Assembly: GCA_033782935.1 (NCBI GenBank)
Contig: JAWQEG010001313.1
Location: 570,001-634,000 of the forward strand
Length of the DNA: 64,000 bases
From: Petrolisthes cinctipes
Lineage: Eukaryota > Arthropoda > Malacostraca > Decapoda > Porcellanidae
Direction of reading: 5' to 3'
A program made the translations under genes and the position numbers. Within the stretch, counting starts at the first letter, position 1. Each line of letters starts with the position of its first letter. This document shows positions 33,846 through 44,895 of the stretch, piece by piece. The notes beneath the pieces are model-generated. The model worked only from the letters and a program-made list of their open reading frames with translations, did no database searches and was not told the DNA's origin.

Positions 33846-35828
33846 ATGGCTTCGTCTACCGCTGTACCTGCAGCAACATGTGAGGAAGTCACAGGTGAGC
33901 CTTCCATGGAAAACCCTACGAAAGAATATCTCTACAACCTCACCAAATTACAACTGCAGAAACGTTGCCGCAATATTGGTCTAACAAATGTATGGGCCAA
34001 TAAAGACCAACTCGTGGATAAGATAATGGCACATCACAGAGACGGAGCTCCTTCATCATGCAACACACCATCATCCAGTGAAGACAGCAGTGTTAACTCC
34101 CCATCTAGTGAACAAGTAAGTTCTGTGTCTCTTAATAGCGAAGGTGACAGTGTACATCCCTGCAGTGAACCCATTAGTGCAGTATCTCAGTGCAGTGAGC
34201 GCAACAGTGCAACTTCACACAACAATAACTCAACCGCTAGTAATGATAGTGAGGAATCAATAGTGAATCACAATCGACTGGAGTGTGAAATAAGAAAATT
34301 GTACGAGTTGTTCGAAATAAAGAATTGTGAAATCAAACATACATATGAGGAAATAAAGAAAATGAACACGTGCTTCCACCATTTGAATGCCCGTCTTGCA
34401 AGACTTGAAGAGACTGTAGGTGGAAGACGACACAGTGATTCTGACCCAGCGATAACCCAAAATAATGAGTTTAGAAATACGGCAAGCCTGATAACTAACC
34501 TAAGCCACCGTATCAGTGATATGGAGAAAAAAGTGAGTGAAAATATACAAGCAGGTAGTACAAGTGATGTGCGTCAATCACCACAACCTGATCACGAGTC
34601 TCTTATACATAAACATCTCATTCTTGGTGACATAAATCTCAGTAACATCCAAATGTCAGACCTATCAGAGAGCTGGAGTGTTAGAACCTTAGCTGAGGCA
34701 AACTATGACCTAATGAGCTGCTGGGTGAAAGAAAAACTATCTTGGACTCCCACCACCTGCATAATATACGCTGGCCTCTTTGACATTCTCGAAGGTTCCG
34801 AGTACACAGCAGCCCTAGATAACCTCGGAGCTCTAATAAGTGAACTAAAAGTGAAAAATGAAAACATGGACATCTATGTGAGTCAGCTGGTGCCTAGCTT
34901 GCAGAGCGACACACTGCAGGCAAAGATCAACGACTTCAATGAACACCTACAAAAATGGAGCAGTGAAAATGGTATCTCCATTATAAAGCCCGACCCAGTA
35001 TTCAGACTGGGGAATGGGGACATTGATGAGGCTTGTTACCACGCCCATGGTGAACACCAAGGCTCCATACTAATCAGACTTGGTGCCACAAGACTACTTC
35101 GTGCCATGGCTGAACAGTGCACACCTCTCCATGGACGCATTAACAAAGAAAATCTAAGGAAACATATCCAGTCACACAACACTCGAAGACTTTCAAACAA
35201 ACAAATACAGAGGACACCTGGCCACTCCTCTACCCCCTCAGTACATCAGCAGATGGACAGCGACGGGTGGAGAAGGGTTGGGCGACGCCGAGGCGGACCA
35301 GGTCACACCTACAGACCCGCCCCACGCTACAATAATCCTCCCCACCATTCCCCCCCACACGGAAACCACGGATGGCGCGGCAGTGACCTGACTGCACCTG
35401 GTGAGGGGAGGAGCACCCTTCCTCATTACCTGACAAAGACCTTCACCTCCCATCACGACAACTCTCAACCGCACCTTTCTCATGGATGGACTACAGGCCA
35501 GCCCCACCCCCACACCCATGGCTCTACACCACCACCACCACCACAATCAAGGCCACACAGGAAAGGGGCATGTTATAACTGTGGTGAGACGAACCACACC
35601 CAAAACAACTGCAGGTTCGACCATAAAGTCATAAGGGGGGACAACTACAACCAGGACTACCCCCCTCTCCCCCCACCCACACAGTTACCCACAACACGTG
35701 GTAGATGTTACAACTGCGGGGAGACCAACCACATACGTAAAAATTGTCGGTGGGATCACAAAGTAAGGTGTAGTAATTGCCAAAATTTGGGTCATAAAAG
35801 CAAACTATGTACATATTTTAATTACTAG
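33846..35828 (+). CDS. LINE ORF1 protein with three CCHC zinc knuckles
   Basis: 660 codons, intact, first ATG after the leader. Residues about 25-62 (KEYLYNLTKLQLQKRCRN... then DQLVDKIMAH) resemble a SAP-type helix pair. A Ser-rich linker and a coiled coil (about 140-190) follow. Residues 255-430 form a folded domain with LILGDINLS, IIYAGLFDI and a late His-containing segment, possibly an SGNH-like fold without its clear serine. A basic Pro/His-rich linker leads to CCHC knuckles at 576-589 (CYNCGETNHTQNNC), 621-634 and 642-655. The role is RNA binding and RNP assembly, as in other LINE ORF1 proteins. The stop TAG is followed in the same frame by the endonuclease. Confidence 0.9.
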   Translation: MASSTAVPAATCEEVTGEPSMENPTKEYLYNLTKLQLQKRCRNIGLTNVWANKDQLVDKIMAHHRDGAPSSCNTPSSSEDSSVNSPSSEQVSSVSLNSEGDSVHPCSEPISAVSQCSERNSATSHNNNSTASNDSEESIVNHNRLECEIRKLYELFEIKNCEIKHTYEEIKKMNTCFHHLNARLARLEETVGGRRHSDSDPAITQNNEFRNTASLITNLSHRISDMEKKVSENIQAGSTSDVRQSPQPDHESLIHKHLILGDINLSNIQMSDLSESWSVRTLAEANYDLMSCWVKEKLSWTPTTCIIYAGLFDILEGSEYTAALDNLGALISELKVKNENMDIYVSQLVPSLQSDTLQAKINDFNEHLQKWSSENGISIIKPDPVFRLGNGDIDEACYHAHGEHQGSILIRLGATRLLRAMAEQCTPLHGRINKENLRKHIQSHNTRRLSNKQIQRTPGHSSTPSVHQQMDSDGWRRVGRRRGGPGHTYRPAPRYNNPPHHSPPHGNHGWRGSDLTAPGEGRSTLPHYLTKTFTSHHDNSQPHLSHGWTTGQPHPHTHGSTPPPPPQSRPHRKGACYNCGETNHTQNNCRFDHKVIRGDNYNQDYPPLPPPTQLPTTRGRCYNCGETNHIRKNCRWDHKVRCSNCQNLGHKSKLCTYFNY

Positions 35829-36872
35829 GAAAATGGCAAGGAAGATGTCGCCGATCGTAATATAAAGGACTCCCTAACTATTGAGCATTTAAATGCTCAA
35901 TCTGTCTTGAGCAGTATAGAAGAGATAAGGTTACTTGTAGAAGATAGAGGTATGGATATATTATGTATAAGTGAAACATGGTTGTCAACACTCACTACTG
36001 ACACCCATGTTAACATACCTAATTATAATGTATTCAGAAAAGACAAAGGCCGTGGTGGGGGAGTTTGCATATATGTAAAACAAACACTTAATACAACTGT
36101 AATTAACATTTATCTTGAAGAACAAAATGGTGTAGAAGATATTTGGGTACGAGTTCAATGTAGAAAATTACCCTCTGTTATAATAGGATGCTTATATAGA
36201 CACCCCAAGGCACCCTCTGAAACATTTGACTATATTTCTAATGCTATACAAAACATTTTAATGCATAATAAACCTGTTTTTATCCTAGGTGATATGAATG
36301 ATGATCTCTTTCAGAAAAAAAAAAAACTATATCATATAATCAAAAGTAGTAAATTATCACAACTCGTAAACAAAGCCACCCGTATTACATCTACATCATC
36401 CAGTTTATTAGATGTAATCATTACTAACAAACCAGACCTAGTCCTACCATCAGATGTCATCCCCCACCCAATTGCTGATCACGAACTTATCACCACCACC
36501 ATAAATATAACTAAGCCTAAATTTACTCCAGAAATAAAGACGTTTCGTGATCTAAAAAATTATAATTCTGATTTTCTTTGCGATAAAATTCTACAAAATA
36601 TTAATGATCTAAGTTTAATATATAGTACTGACGATGTTAACAAGCAGGTGGAGATACTGACTTTGGTATTAACTAGTTGTCTGCATCAGTGTGCCCCACT
36701 AGTCACCCGCAAAATTACAAGACCACCTGCTCCCTGGATTAATACACATACAAAGGAGTTAATTAAAGAAAAGAAGGTCGCACAGGATAATTTAAAAGCA
36801 AATAGATTGGATACCACATTGCAAAACAAATATAATAATCTAAAAAAAACAGGTACAAAACTTAATCTATAA
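35829..36872 (+). CDS. LINE endonuclease domain, in frame with ORF1 past TAG
   Basis: The frame directly after the ORF1 stop is open and reads EHLNAQSVLSSIEEI (the NAQS strand with catalytic Asn), ILCISETWLS (catalytic Glu), RKDKGRGGGVCIYVK, IIGCLYRHP, FILGDMNDDL (GDxND) and PIADHELITTTI (DHxL). The first ATG in this frame comes after the NAQS strand, so initiation there would lose an essential part. The frame ends at 36872 after an A8 run at 36842-36849; reading one base later continues into the RT linker. Confidence 0.85.
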   Translation, partial: ENGKEDVADRNIKDSLTIEHLNAQSVLSSIEEIRLLVEDRGMDILCISETWLSTLTTDTHVNIPNYNVFRKDKGRGGGVCIYVKQTLNTTVINIYLEEQNGVEDIWVRVQCRKLPSVIIGCLYRHPKAPSETFDYISNAIQNILMHNKPVFILGDMNDDLFQKKKKLYHIIKSSKLSQLVNKATRITSTSSSLLDVIITNKPDLVLPSDVIPHPIADHELITTTINITKPKFTPEIKTFRDLKNYNSDFLCDKILQNINDLSLIYSTDDVNKQVEILTLVLTSCLHQCAPLVTRKITRPPAPWINTHTKELIKEKKVAQDNLKANRLDTTLQNKYNNLKKTGTKLNL

Positions 36873-38712
36873 GAATAAGAAAGATCATTTTCAGAATGAA
36901 CTTCATAAATCCAGCAATATTGCCTCTACTTGGAAAATTGTAAAATCGTTAGTCCCCCTTAAATCTAGCTCTAATATATCATCCAATAGTGATGACATAC
37001 CTACCGCTGATCAATTTAATTCCTTTTTTTCTAGTGTTGGAAAAACAACTTTTGAGACCACCAGAGCTTCTCTTAACAATAACACAAATCATGATATACC
37101 TACCGATATATCTAATAATCATACGTCATCTTACTTTCGTCCTCATCCTGTTGATATTCATGATGTTATCCTTACAGTAAAGAATTTAAATAACTCTAGT
37201 TCATTTGGGTGTGATAATATGTCATTGAAATATATCAAGGATTCCTTGCCAGTAATTATTCCTTACATTACCACTATTATCAATACTTCAATTGTTACTG
37301 GTATTTTCCCTAAATTGTGGAAACATGCTATTGTCACTCCTCTCTTTAAAAGCGGTGATAGAAGCAAGGCTAGCAACTACCGCCCCATTTCCTTGCTACC
37401 AATCCTCTCGAAGATACTTGAAAAACTTGTTGCCAATCAATTATCAACCTATCTTGAGGTAAATAATCTTCTATCTATTAGTCAACATGGGTTCCGACCA
37501 CATCTATCAACAGAGACGGCTCTCAGCGTTATAGCTAATCAATTATATTGTAACATAGATAAGAAACACATTTCACTTTTAACCTTATGCGATCTTTCCA
37601 AGGCATTCGATAGTGTAGACCATAATACCCTACTTAATAAACTAACAATAATCAAGGTAAATTCATTTTGGTTCTCAGACTATCTTAAAGGAAGATCGCA
37701 ATCAGTACGCCTTAACAATATATTATCTTCACAATTAAATATTTCTTTTGGAGTACCCCAAGGTTCTATATTAGGTCCTATCCTTTTTAATATATTTGTT
37801 AATGATATGAAGGACAAATTAAATAATTGTTCATTGGTTCAATATGCCGATGACACTCAGTTTCTCCACAGTGACACAATAGATAATTTAGATAACTTGA
37901 TAGTAAGAGCCGAAGAAACCATAAGAGATGCTAAAAAATACTTCATAAAAAATGGGTTGTTAATGAATGACAAAAAAACACAATGTATATTTATTGGTTC
38001 TAGGCAATTACTTTCTAGAATTCCGAATAACACCACACTAAAACCGAACGATAATAGTGGTAGTAATGATAGAAATGATAATATTGTACCTTCTAATTAT
38101 GTTAAAAATCTTGGAGTATATTTTGACAATTTTATGAATTTTGACATCCATATAGATGAAATGAGGAAAAAGGCATTTGGTACCCTGATATTCATCAATA
38201 GAATAAAGGATAATCTAGATAAAGATACAAGAACAATTGTGGTGCAGTCTTTGGTGTTAAGTTTGATTAATTATTGTATTGTAATATGGGGCACAGCAAA
38301 TAAAACACAAATAGCAAGGGTACAAAAAATGCAAAATTATGTTACGAAAGTTGCCGAAGGTAGATCAAAAAAGTTTGACCATGTTACCCCTATATTAAAA
38401 GAACTTAATTGGCTCGATATCAAGAACAAAATTGTATATGATACGCTTCTCACAATGTATAAATACATGAACAAAATTTACCCAAACACCTTACAAAATT
38501 TTCCAACAGTTAGGGAAACTGTCACTGCCATAACAAGGCAACAGAATATGTTATATGTCCCCAAGTGTAGAACAGATATGGGAGGTAATAATTTAGCTGT
38601 CAGAGGACCTAAATTATGGAACTCACTCCCTTCACATATTAAATTAACAAACAGTATTAACACTTTCAAAACTCTTATTAAAAACTTGCTGTTGAGCCAA
38701 TCTTATAGCTAG
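36850..38712 (+). CDS. LINE reverse transcriptase domain
   Basis: Open from the A8 run to the stop at 38712 (about 620 codons). Linker: FNSFFSSVGKTTFET and GCDNMSLKYIKDSL. RT: WKHAIVTPLFKSGDRS, NYRPISLLPILSKILE, QHGFRPHLSTETAL, LCDLSKAFDSVDHNTLL (motif A Asp), SFGVPQGSILGPILF (motif B) and QYADDTQFL (motif C). C-terminal domain: SLINYCIVIWGTAN, RVQKMQNYVTK and GPKLWNSLPSHIK. All RT motifs are complete, which suggests a recently active source. A one-base difference at the A8 run separates it from the endonuclease frame. Confidence 0.9.
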   Translation, partial: QVQNLIYKNKKDHFQNELHKSSNIASTWKIVKSLVPLKSSSNISSNSDDIPTADQFNSFFSSVGKTTFETTRASLNNNTNHDIPTDISNNHTSSYFRPHPVDIHDVILTVKNLNNSSSFGCDNMSLKYIKDSLPVIIPYITTIINTSIVTGIFPKLWKHAIVTPLFKSGDRSKASNYRPISLLPILSKILEKLVANQLSTYLEVNNLLSISQHGFRPHLSTETALSVIANQLYCNIDKKHISLLTLCDLSKAFDSVDHNTLLNKLTIIKVNSFWFSDYLKGRSQSVRLNNILSSQLNISFGVPQGSILGPILFNIFVNDMKDKLNNCSLVQYADDTQFLHSDTIDNLDNLIVRAEETIRDAKKYFIKNGLLMNDKKTQCIFIGSRQLLSRIPNNTTLKPNDNSGSNDRNDNIVPSNYVKNLGVYFDNFMNFDIHIDEMRKKAFGTLIFINRIKDNLDKDTRTIVVQSLVLSLINYCIVIWGTANKTQIARVQKMQNYVTKVAEGRSKKFDHVTPILKELNWLDIKNKIVYDTLLTMYKYMNKIYPNTLQNFPTVRETVTAITRQQNMLYVPKCRTDMGGNNLAVRGPKLWNSLPSHIKLTNSINTFKTLIKNLLLSQSYS

Positions 38713-38949
38713 TTAGGTTTTAGATAATGATGTATACTACGGTATGAAATTTATTTATAATATTCATTGATTTTCATTCATTATGTATATAATTGTGTAT
38801 AAGAATGTAAGTCTGTGTATACAGAACTATTTTACCGCCTTCTTTTATGTAAACCATGTATAGAGTATAATTATCATCCTGTCTGAGCATTAAGTAACCT
38901 TTAGTTTTTGTGTACAATGTAAAAGAATAACCACCTCCTGTGGAATAAA

Positions 38950-38981
<32 letters not shown>

Positions 38982-39102
38982 TCTCTCATAATAACAGTTC
39001 AAATTAAGCGCTTATTATAACTCGCTCTGATTGGCCCACCTCAAAAATCAATACTTAAGATTATCGCTGATTGGCTATAACCGAATGACATTATTTTTAG
39101 TG

Positions 39103-39275
39103 TTAAGGGGGTGCGGGCGTAGGGGACAGGCTTGGGGGGAGGACTGGGGGAGCGGGAATAGGGGGACAGGGTTGGGGGGTGCGGGAATAGGGGGACAGGC
39201 TTGGGGTGGGTAGAAAGCCTGCTGTAACCTATTCCCGCAACCCTCTAACCCCCCCCCCTTCCCGCACCCCCTTAA
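39103..39275. mobile_element. GC-rich MITE with TTAA flanks, copy 1
   Basis: The element at 39107-39271 starts GGGGGTGCGGG and ends CCCGCACCCCC, with TTAA on both sides. Internal GGGAATAGGGGGACAGG repeats fold on the inverse right arm. TTAA duplications are typical of piggyBac and Kolobok-type transposons. Confidence 0.82.
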
Positions 39276-39464
39276 TATTAGCTCATTACGAGTCTAACAC
39301 GTGTTATATGGTTTGTATAATCTTATAGTACAACAACAAACCCAAATATCATAGTTTACACACTCGTCAATGTCTCGTTTCATTATAATTTGGATAACAA
39401 GTGGACGTCAAATTTTCGGAAATTTTAATTAGGTCCATCTTTTTCCTATTCTCCCTGGCTGAGA

Positions 39465-39775
39465 AAATGGGAAGGATTGGAGAAAGAATGGGAAGGATTG
39501 AAGGAAGAATGGGAAGGGTTGAACGAAGAATGGGAAGGGTTGGAAAGAGAATGGGAAGGGTTGAACGAAGAATGGGAAGGGTTGACGGAAGAATGGGAAG
39601 GTTAGAAGAAGAATGGGAAGGATTGGAGAAAGAATGGGAAGGGTTGAAAAGAGAATGGGAAGGGTTGGAGAAAGAATGGGAAGGGTTGGAAAGAGAATGG
39701 GAATGGTTGGAGAAAGAATGGGAAGGGTTGGAAAGATAATGGGAAGGGTGGTAGAAGAAAGGGAAGGAATGAGAA
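39465..39775. repeat. ~21-bp purine minisatellite
   Basis: About 15 units of GAATGGGAAGGGTTGGAAAG with variants. The frames (RMGRVE / EWEGLE) are artefacts. Confidence 0.93.
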
Positions 39776-39825
39776 ATTTAACAGCTGACTTAAATACCTT
39801 TTATGAAATACGATGACCCTAACCT

Positions 39826-39895
39826 AGGAGTGCGGGAATAGGGGGACAGGCTTGGGGGGGGGGGGTTAGGGGGGTGCGGAAGTAGGGGATAGTCT
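39826..39895. repeat. Half copy of the TTAA MITE
   Basis: AGTGCGGGAATAGGGGGACA and GGGGGGTGCGGAAGTAGGGG without the inverse right arm. Confidence 0.7.
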
Positions 39896-40209
39896 GAGTA
39901 GTTTAGTAAAAGTTGGAGTAAAGTCTGAAATGGAGTCTAGTTGAAGAGGTAAGAGGTTGAGCTCTGATGGAAAAGCAGAGTTTCTATAGATCTGAATCAT
40001 CTGATATGATCAGTGATTGGGTGATGAGTGTGTAGTAAAGTTTAAGGTAAAAAAGACTTTGAGATTTTATGTCAAAGTTGGAAAGGAGTGTAGTTAGAGT
40101 AAGAGTTATTGGATATTCACCTTGCTGGTTTTTACTCCAGTCCTCATACTAACTTGACATTATAAATTATATATATTTTTTATGCAATGAACACAGGAAT
40201 AACTGAAAG
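39896..40209. other. Unassigned sequence
   Basis: Nothing recognised. Confidence 0.5.
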
Positions 40210-40325
40210 AGAGACACAAACACACAATTATGAGAATATACGAATACAGACACACATACGCCTACGTTACACACACACACACACACAGTCATGAGAATAT
40301 ACGAATGCACACACATAGGCCTACG

Positions 40326-40356
<31 letters not shown>

Positions 40357-40485
40357 CATGAGAATATACGAATGCAAACGCACATAGGCCTACGTTACAC
40401 ACACACACACACACACATTCATTCATAAATATATGCGAATAGACATACGTTACTCACATAGCAACACACACACACACACACACTT
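40210..40485. repeat. ~65-bp tandem repeat with (AC)n
   Basis: Three to four units containing GAGAATATACGAATGCA and ATAGGCCTACGTTACAC followed by AC runs. Confidence 0.88.
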
Positions 40486-40559
40486 GAGTGACATTAATTT
40501 TGTTGTTTGTTGTGTGAGTGAGTGTTCGGTATTAGATATTATTCATGTTCAAACATCAA

Positions 40560-40965
40560 TTAATCCTTGAACATTATTATTATCATTGTCATAATTTGGT
40601 CCGTTTTTTGAGACACGAAAATTGACATAACTTTTGAACATAGGGTCATAGAGAAAAAATAAAAAATTCTTCTCGCCCAATTTACCAATTGTACTTCCAT
40701 ACCAAATTTCATCCAAATCCATATAGATCTTCATGGTCAAAAACCGGTTCAAAAAAATTTCCAAAAAAGTAGCCATAACTCAAAAACGGTGCATCGTAGA
40801 GAAAAAATAGAAAATAGGTCTCGCCCAATTTACCAACTGTACTTCCATACCAAATTTCATCCAAATCCATATAGATCTTCATGGTCAAAAATCGGTTCAA
40901 AAACATTTCCAAAAAGTGGCCATAATTCAAAACGGTGCATCGTAGAGAAAATTGGAGAAAATTTA
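40560..40965. repeat. 149-bp tandem repeat, 2.5 copies
   Basis: CAATTTACCAAYTGTACTTC starts at about 40678 and 40827. Each unit includes AAATTTCATCCAAATCCATA and AACGGTGCATCGTAGAGAAA. The minus-strand frames here repeat the same peptide and are probably not genes. Confidence 0.88.
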
Positions 40966-41149
40966 GCCTCCCTTGCTCATTATTCCACTCATATGACCTA
41001 ATCTTGCACATCCATAGGTCAAATGTGGGATTCGACAAATTTTTTTTACCTATTCCAAAAACCCATATTTTTGGTTGTGGTGTGTGTGTGTGGATGGAAC
41101 GTGATAAAGATGAATTTAAGTCTACGGAAATTACACGATGTTATTCCAA

Positions 41150-41153
41150 AGAC

Positions 41154-41186
<33 letters not shown>

Positions 41187-41265
41187 GGAAAATGAAATAG
41201 AGAGGGGAGAGGGAAGGAGGGAGAAATGAGGGGAAATGAGAGAGAGAGAGAGAGGGGGGGGGTAA

Positions 41266-41342
<77 letters not shown>

Positions 41343-41355
41343 TGTGTGTGATTAT

Positions 41356-41388
<33 letters not shown>

Positions 41389-41394
41389 GGGTGA

Positions 41395-41441
<47 letters not shown>

Positions 41442-41475
41442 TGTGTGTGTGTGTGTGTGAGATTATGACAGAGAG
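41150..41475. repeat. (GA)n tracts with G-runs and (GT)n
   Basis: Three GA arrays separated by GGGGGG and GTGTGTGATTATGA motifs. Confidence 0.95.
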
Positions 41476-42206
41476 AGAGAAGGTGAGGTGTTTTTTCTTA
41501 GTATGCCTGCCGGCCGCCTTTCATAACACACACACACACACACATACATACATGGAACAAATTACCATCCATAAGAAGAAAATCATGATGTGTGTCAAAA
41601 CCATACATAACTTTAATTAAAGAAAAATATGATAATAGGATTTTATTTAATATACGGGACATTACTTACGAGCTTGACTCAATCCTGTAAAGATACAAAT
41701 AGGTAAGAACACACACACAGAGACACACATACAGTCACACACACACACACACACGTAACTTGTAGACAGACAGGGGGGAGAGGGGGAGGGGCATAACTTG
41801 TAGACAGACATGGGGGGAGGGGGGAGCGTTTAAGGACCCTGTGATCGTGTATGAAAATTGGAGGCTTCTGATTCCTCCTGACCATGCCACAAAACAAACA
41901 AGCTCCTTCCATATAGGTGTGTGTGTGTGTGTGTGTGTGAGTATGTGTGTGGGTGTGTGTGTGTGGGTGTGTGTTTGTGTGTGTATGTGTGTGTGTGAGT
42001 ATGTGTGTGGGTGTGTGTGTGTGGGTGTGTGTTTGTGAGTGTATGTGTGTGTGTGTGTGTGAGTATGTGAATGTGAGTATGTGTGTGGGTGTGTGTGTGT
42101 GGGGTGTGTGTTTGTGTGTGTATGTGTGTGTGTGTGTGTGTTTCGTGGCAATATTTGAAGGACTCATTTACCTCCAATTTTCTGACTACATCACACACAG
42201 GGTTCC
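41476..42206. repeat. (AC)n and (GT)n microsatellites in unassigned DNA
   Basis: AC runs at 41527-41545 and 41709-41755; a GT-rich imperfect repeat with GAGTATGTGTGTGGG units at 41917-42142. A short duplicated motif (GCATAACTTGTAGACAGACA) lies at about 41790. Confidence 0.85.
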
Positions 42207-42439
42207 TTAAGGGGGTGCGGGAATAGGGGGACGGGCTTGGAGGGGGGGTTAGGGGGGTGCGTGAGTAGTGGACGGGCTTGGGGGGGGGGGGGGTTTAGGG
42301 GGGTGCGGGAATAGGGGGAAAGGTTTGGGGTGGGTAGAAAGACTGTCCGATATTCCCGCACCCCCCTAACCTTCCCCCCTACTCGCGCACCCCCTAAAAC
42401 CCCCCCAAGCCCCCCCCCTCTATTCCCGCACCCCCTTAA
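42207..42439. mobile_element. GC-rich MITE with TTAA flanks, copy 2
   Basis: The element at 42211-42435 has termini GGGGGTGCGGGAATAGGGGG and the inverse, bounded by TTAA. The palindrome spans about 225 bp with long G and C runs. Confidence 0.85.
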
Positions 42440-42498
42440 GGGATTACAGTAATATGCTTTTGATATTTTGGAGTGCAATTAATTCACTCAGAGTATGT

Positions 42499-42499
<1 letters not shown>

Positions 42500-42529
<30 letters not shown>

Positions 42530-42557
42530 GGTCTCTCTCAGACGAAAAAAAGGATAG

Positions 42558-42646
<89 letters not shown>

Positions 42647-42818
42647 TGAAATAACAGAGAAAAATGATCAGAAATATGTTTGTTGATTTGTCATGAAAAT
42701 AAAACTCACTTCTTATACTGGTGATACAACTTTATTATTTTCATTATTATTATTATTATTGTTATTATTATTTTTAATATTATTATTTTCATTGTTATTA
42801 TTATTATTATTGTTATTT

Positions 42819-42865
<47 letters not shown>

Positions 42866-42956
42866 ATTATTATTAATATTATTTTTAATATTATTATTTT
42901 CATTATTATTATTATTATTATTATTTTCATTTTCATTTTTGTTATTATTATTATTA

Positions 42957-43000
<44 letters not shown>
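42500..43000. repeat. Poly(A), (CT)n and (ATT)n tracts
   Basis: Poly(A) at 42500-42523, about 41 CT units at 42561-42643, then an imperfect (ATT)n tract at 42735-43000. Poly-Leu and poly-Ile frames are artefacts. Confidence 0.96.
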
Positions 43001-43547
43001 TACTCCTTTGTTTTTTTCATTAATTAAAAGACACTGTAAATAATTCTTTGTTTTTTTATTTTATTTATTTGTCACTTTTTCAACAGTGTTTATTCCAGCT
43101 ATTTGTATGTATGTCTGTATGTCAACAGCTGCCTAATGATATATAATTATTACTTGTTAAAATTCTAACTTCAATATAAATTCTCCCTGCTTTATGTATT
43201 AATTTGTATGTGCATTGATTCCCTTGGCATTTTATTCATAGTTTTTTTTAAATTTGAAGATATTTTTATTGTAGATTATTCATTATTATTATTATTATTA
43301 TTTTTTTTTTTTATTTATTTTTTTTTTTTTGCCAGTTTCTCAACACTTTTTTTTTCTAATTTGTATTGTATTCATAGTTTTTTAATTTGAAATATTTTAA
43401 TTTTCTAGTATATTATTCATTATTATCATTATTTTATTTATTTATTTTTTTTTTTTTTGCCTGTTTCTCAACTTTTTTTTTTCTCTCTAATTTTTCTTGT
43501 ATCCAGATAGAAAATAATTATCATATGTGGAGCCAATCTTATTCTTG
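43001..43547. other. T-rich unassigned sequence
   Basis: Two related copies of a TTTTTTTTTTGCC-TGTTTCTCAAC block (about 43310 and 43450). No gene recognised. Confidence 0.6.
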
Positions 43548-43746
43548 TACAGCCACCATAAAATATCCTCCAACACGTTCCTTCCATCGTGCAAATAAAT
43601 CAGTATCATATCAAAATATAATCATACGACACCTTACGTCAACTCAACCCCCTCAATTATTATTATTATAATTATTATTATTACTATTATGAGGTGTTGC
43701 AAGATATAATCATACAACAACACCTTACGTCAACTCAACCACCTCA

Positions 43747-43781
<35 letters not shown>

Positions 43782-43964
43782 GAGGTTCTGCAAGATATAA
43801 TCATACAACAACACCTTACAACACCTCAAACCCCTCAAATATTATTATTATTATTATAATTATTATTATGAGGTGTTGCAAAATCATACATGTGTTGTTT
43901 TTTATGACCAAGATAATTACTACGAAGGAAGGAAAGTGTTGGTGGATATTTGATTGTGGCTGTA
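43548..43964. mobile_element. MITE-A copy 2
   Basis: 43550-43962 with CAGCCACCATAAAATATCCT and the inverse TGGATATTTGATTGTGGCTG at the ends, TA on both sides, and three internal ATT-separated subunits containing CAACACCTTACGTCAACTCA. Confidence 0.8.
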
Positions 43965-44032
43965 CAGTTACTTAATTAACTAGGATTATTTAAGATTATT
44001 AAAAGAGGGTGGTAGTACAGTGTAGGGTTTTA

Positions 44033-44235
44033 AATCTGGAGTAAATGATTCCTTCAAACTATTCTATAAACAGCATAGATTATTCTACAGTATTAAAGGT
44101 GTAATTCACTTTTGTTACATTGGAGTGCCTTGATTCCTCCAAAGTATGCCCGGAAACAGGACCAGATGAACAAAAATAATGGTGTTGTTGCTTGGAATAG
44201 TTTGGAGGATTCAGTTGCTCCAGATTTACAACACT
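44033..44235 (-). repeat. Fold family repeat, copy 4
   Basis: GATTCCTCCAAAGTATGCCC and GGAATAGTTTGGAGGATTCA arms face each other. A partial second arm (GGAGTAAATGATTCCTTCAA) precedes. Confidence 0.75.
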
Positions 44236-44370
44236 GTACTTCCCCCATAAGGATACAATTCACTTCAGTATAAAGTTGTGTTGTAGTTTTATTATTGTCT
44301 TACATCTTCTGTGTTTGTTATGATATCTTGAAACCAACAGCTTTTATGAATGAATACTTGTGGTCAGTTG

Positions 44371-44514
44371 TACAGCCACAATCAAATATCCACCAACACT
44401 TTCCTTTCATGGTAATAAATATCTAGGTAATAAAGAACAACACGTGTATGATTTTGCAACACCTCGTAATAATGATAATATAATTGAAGGGGTTGAGTTG
44501 ACGTAAGGTGTTGT

Positions 44515-44556
<42 letters not shown>

Positions 44557-44673
44557 CATTGAAGGGGTTGTGTTGACCCAAGGTGTTGTTGTTGTATGAT
44601 TATATTTTCATATGATACTTATTTATTTGCACGATGGAAGGAAAGTGTTGTAGGATATTTGCTTGTGGTTGTT
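44371..44673. mobile_element. MITE-A copy 3, right end degenerate
   Basis: Starts CAGCCACAATCAAATATCCA after TA at 44371. It has an internal (ATA)n tract at 44517-44557 and ends with a diverged TAGGATATTTGCTTGTGG. Confidence 0.72.
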
Positions 44674-44744
44674 TTAAGTCACCTTTACTCCCAAACACAT
44701 CATTTCTTTGTCTTTCCTTCAATATACAGTAGTAAGTTCTGGCT

Positions 44745-44895
44745 TTTAAGGGGGTAATTCACTTTTGTTACATTGGAATGTAATGATTCCTCCAAAGTAT
44801 GCCAGGAAACAGACCCAAAATTAAGAAAAATAATGGTATCCTGTTGCTTGGAATAGTTTGGAGGAATCAGTGGTTCCAGATTTGCCAACACTGAA
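44745..44895 (-). repeat. Fold family repeat, copy 5
   Basis: GGGGGTAATTCACTTTTGTT, GATTCCTCCAAAGTATGCC and GGAATAGTTTGGAGGAATCA in order. Confidence 0.75.

Noticed and set aside
40560..41038. Minus-strand ORFs repeating LDEIWYGS peptides
   Set aside because: They follow a 149-bp tandem repeat and have no splice support; more likely repeat DNA than a gene.
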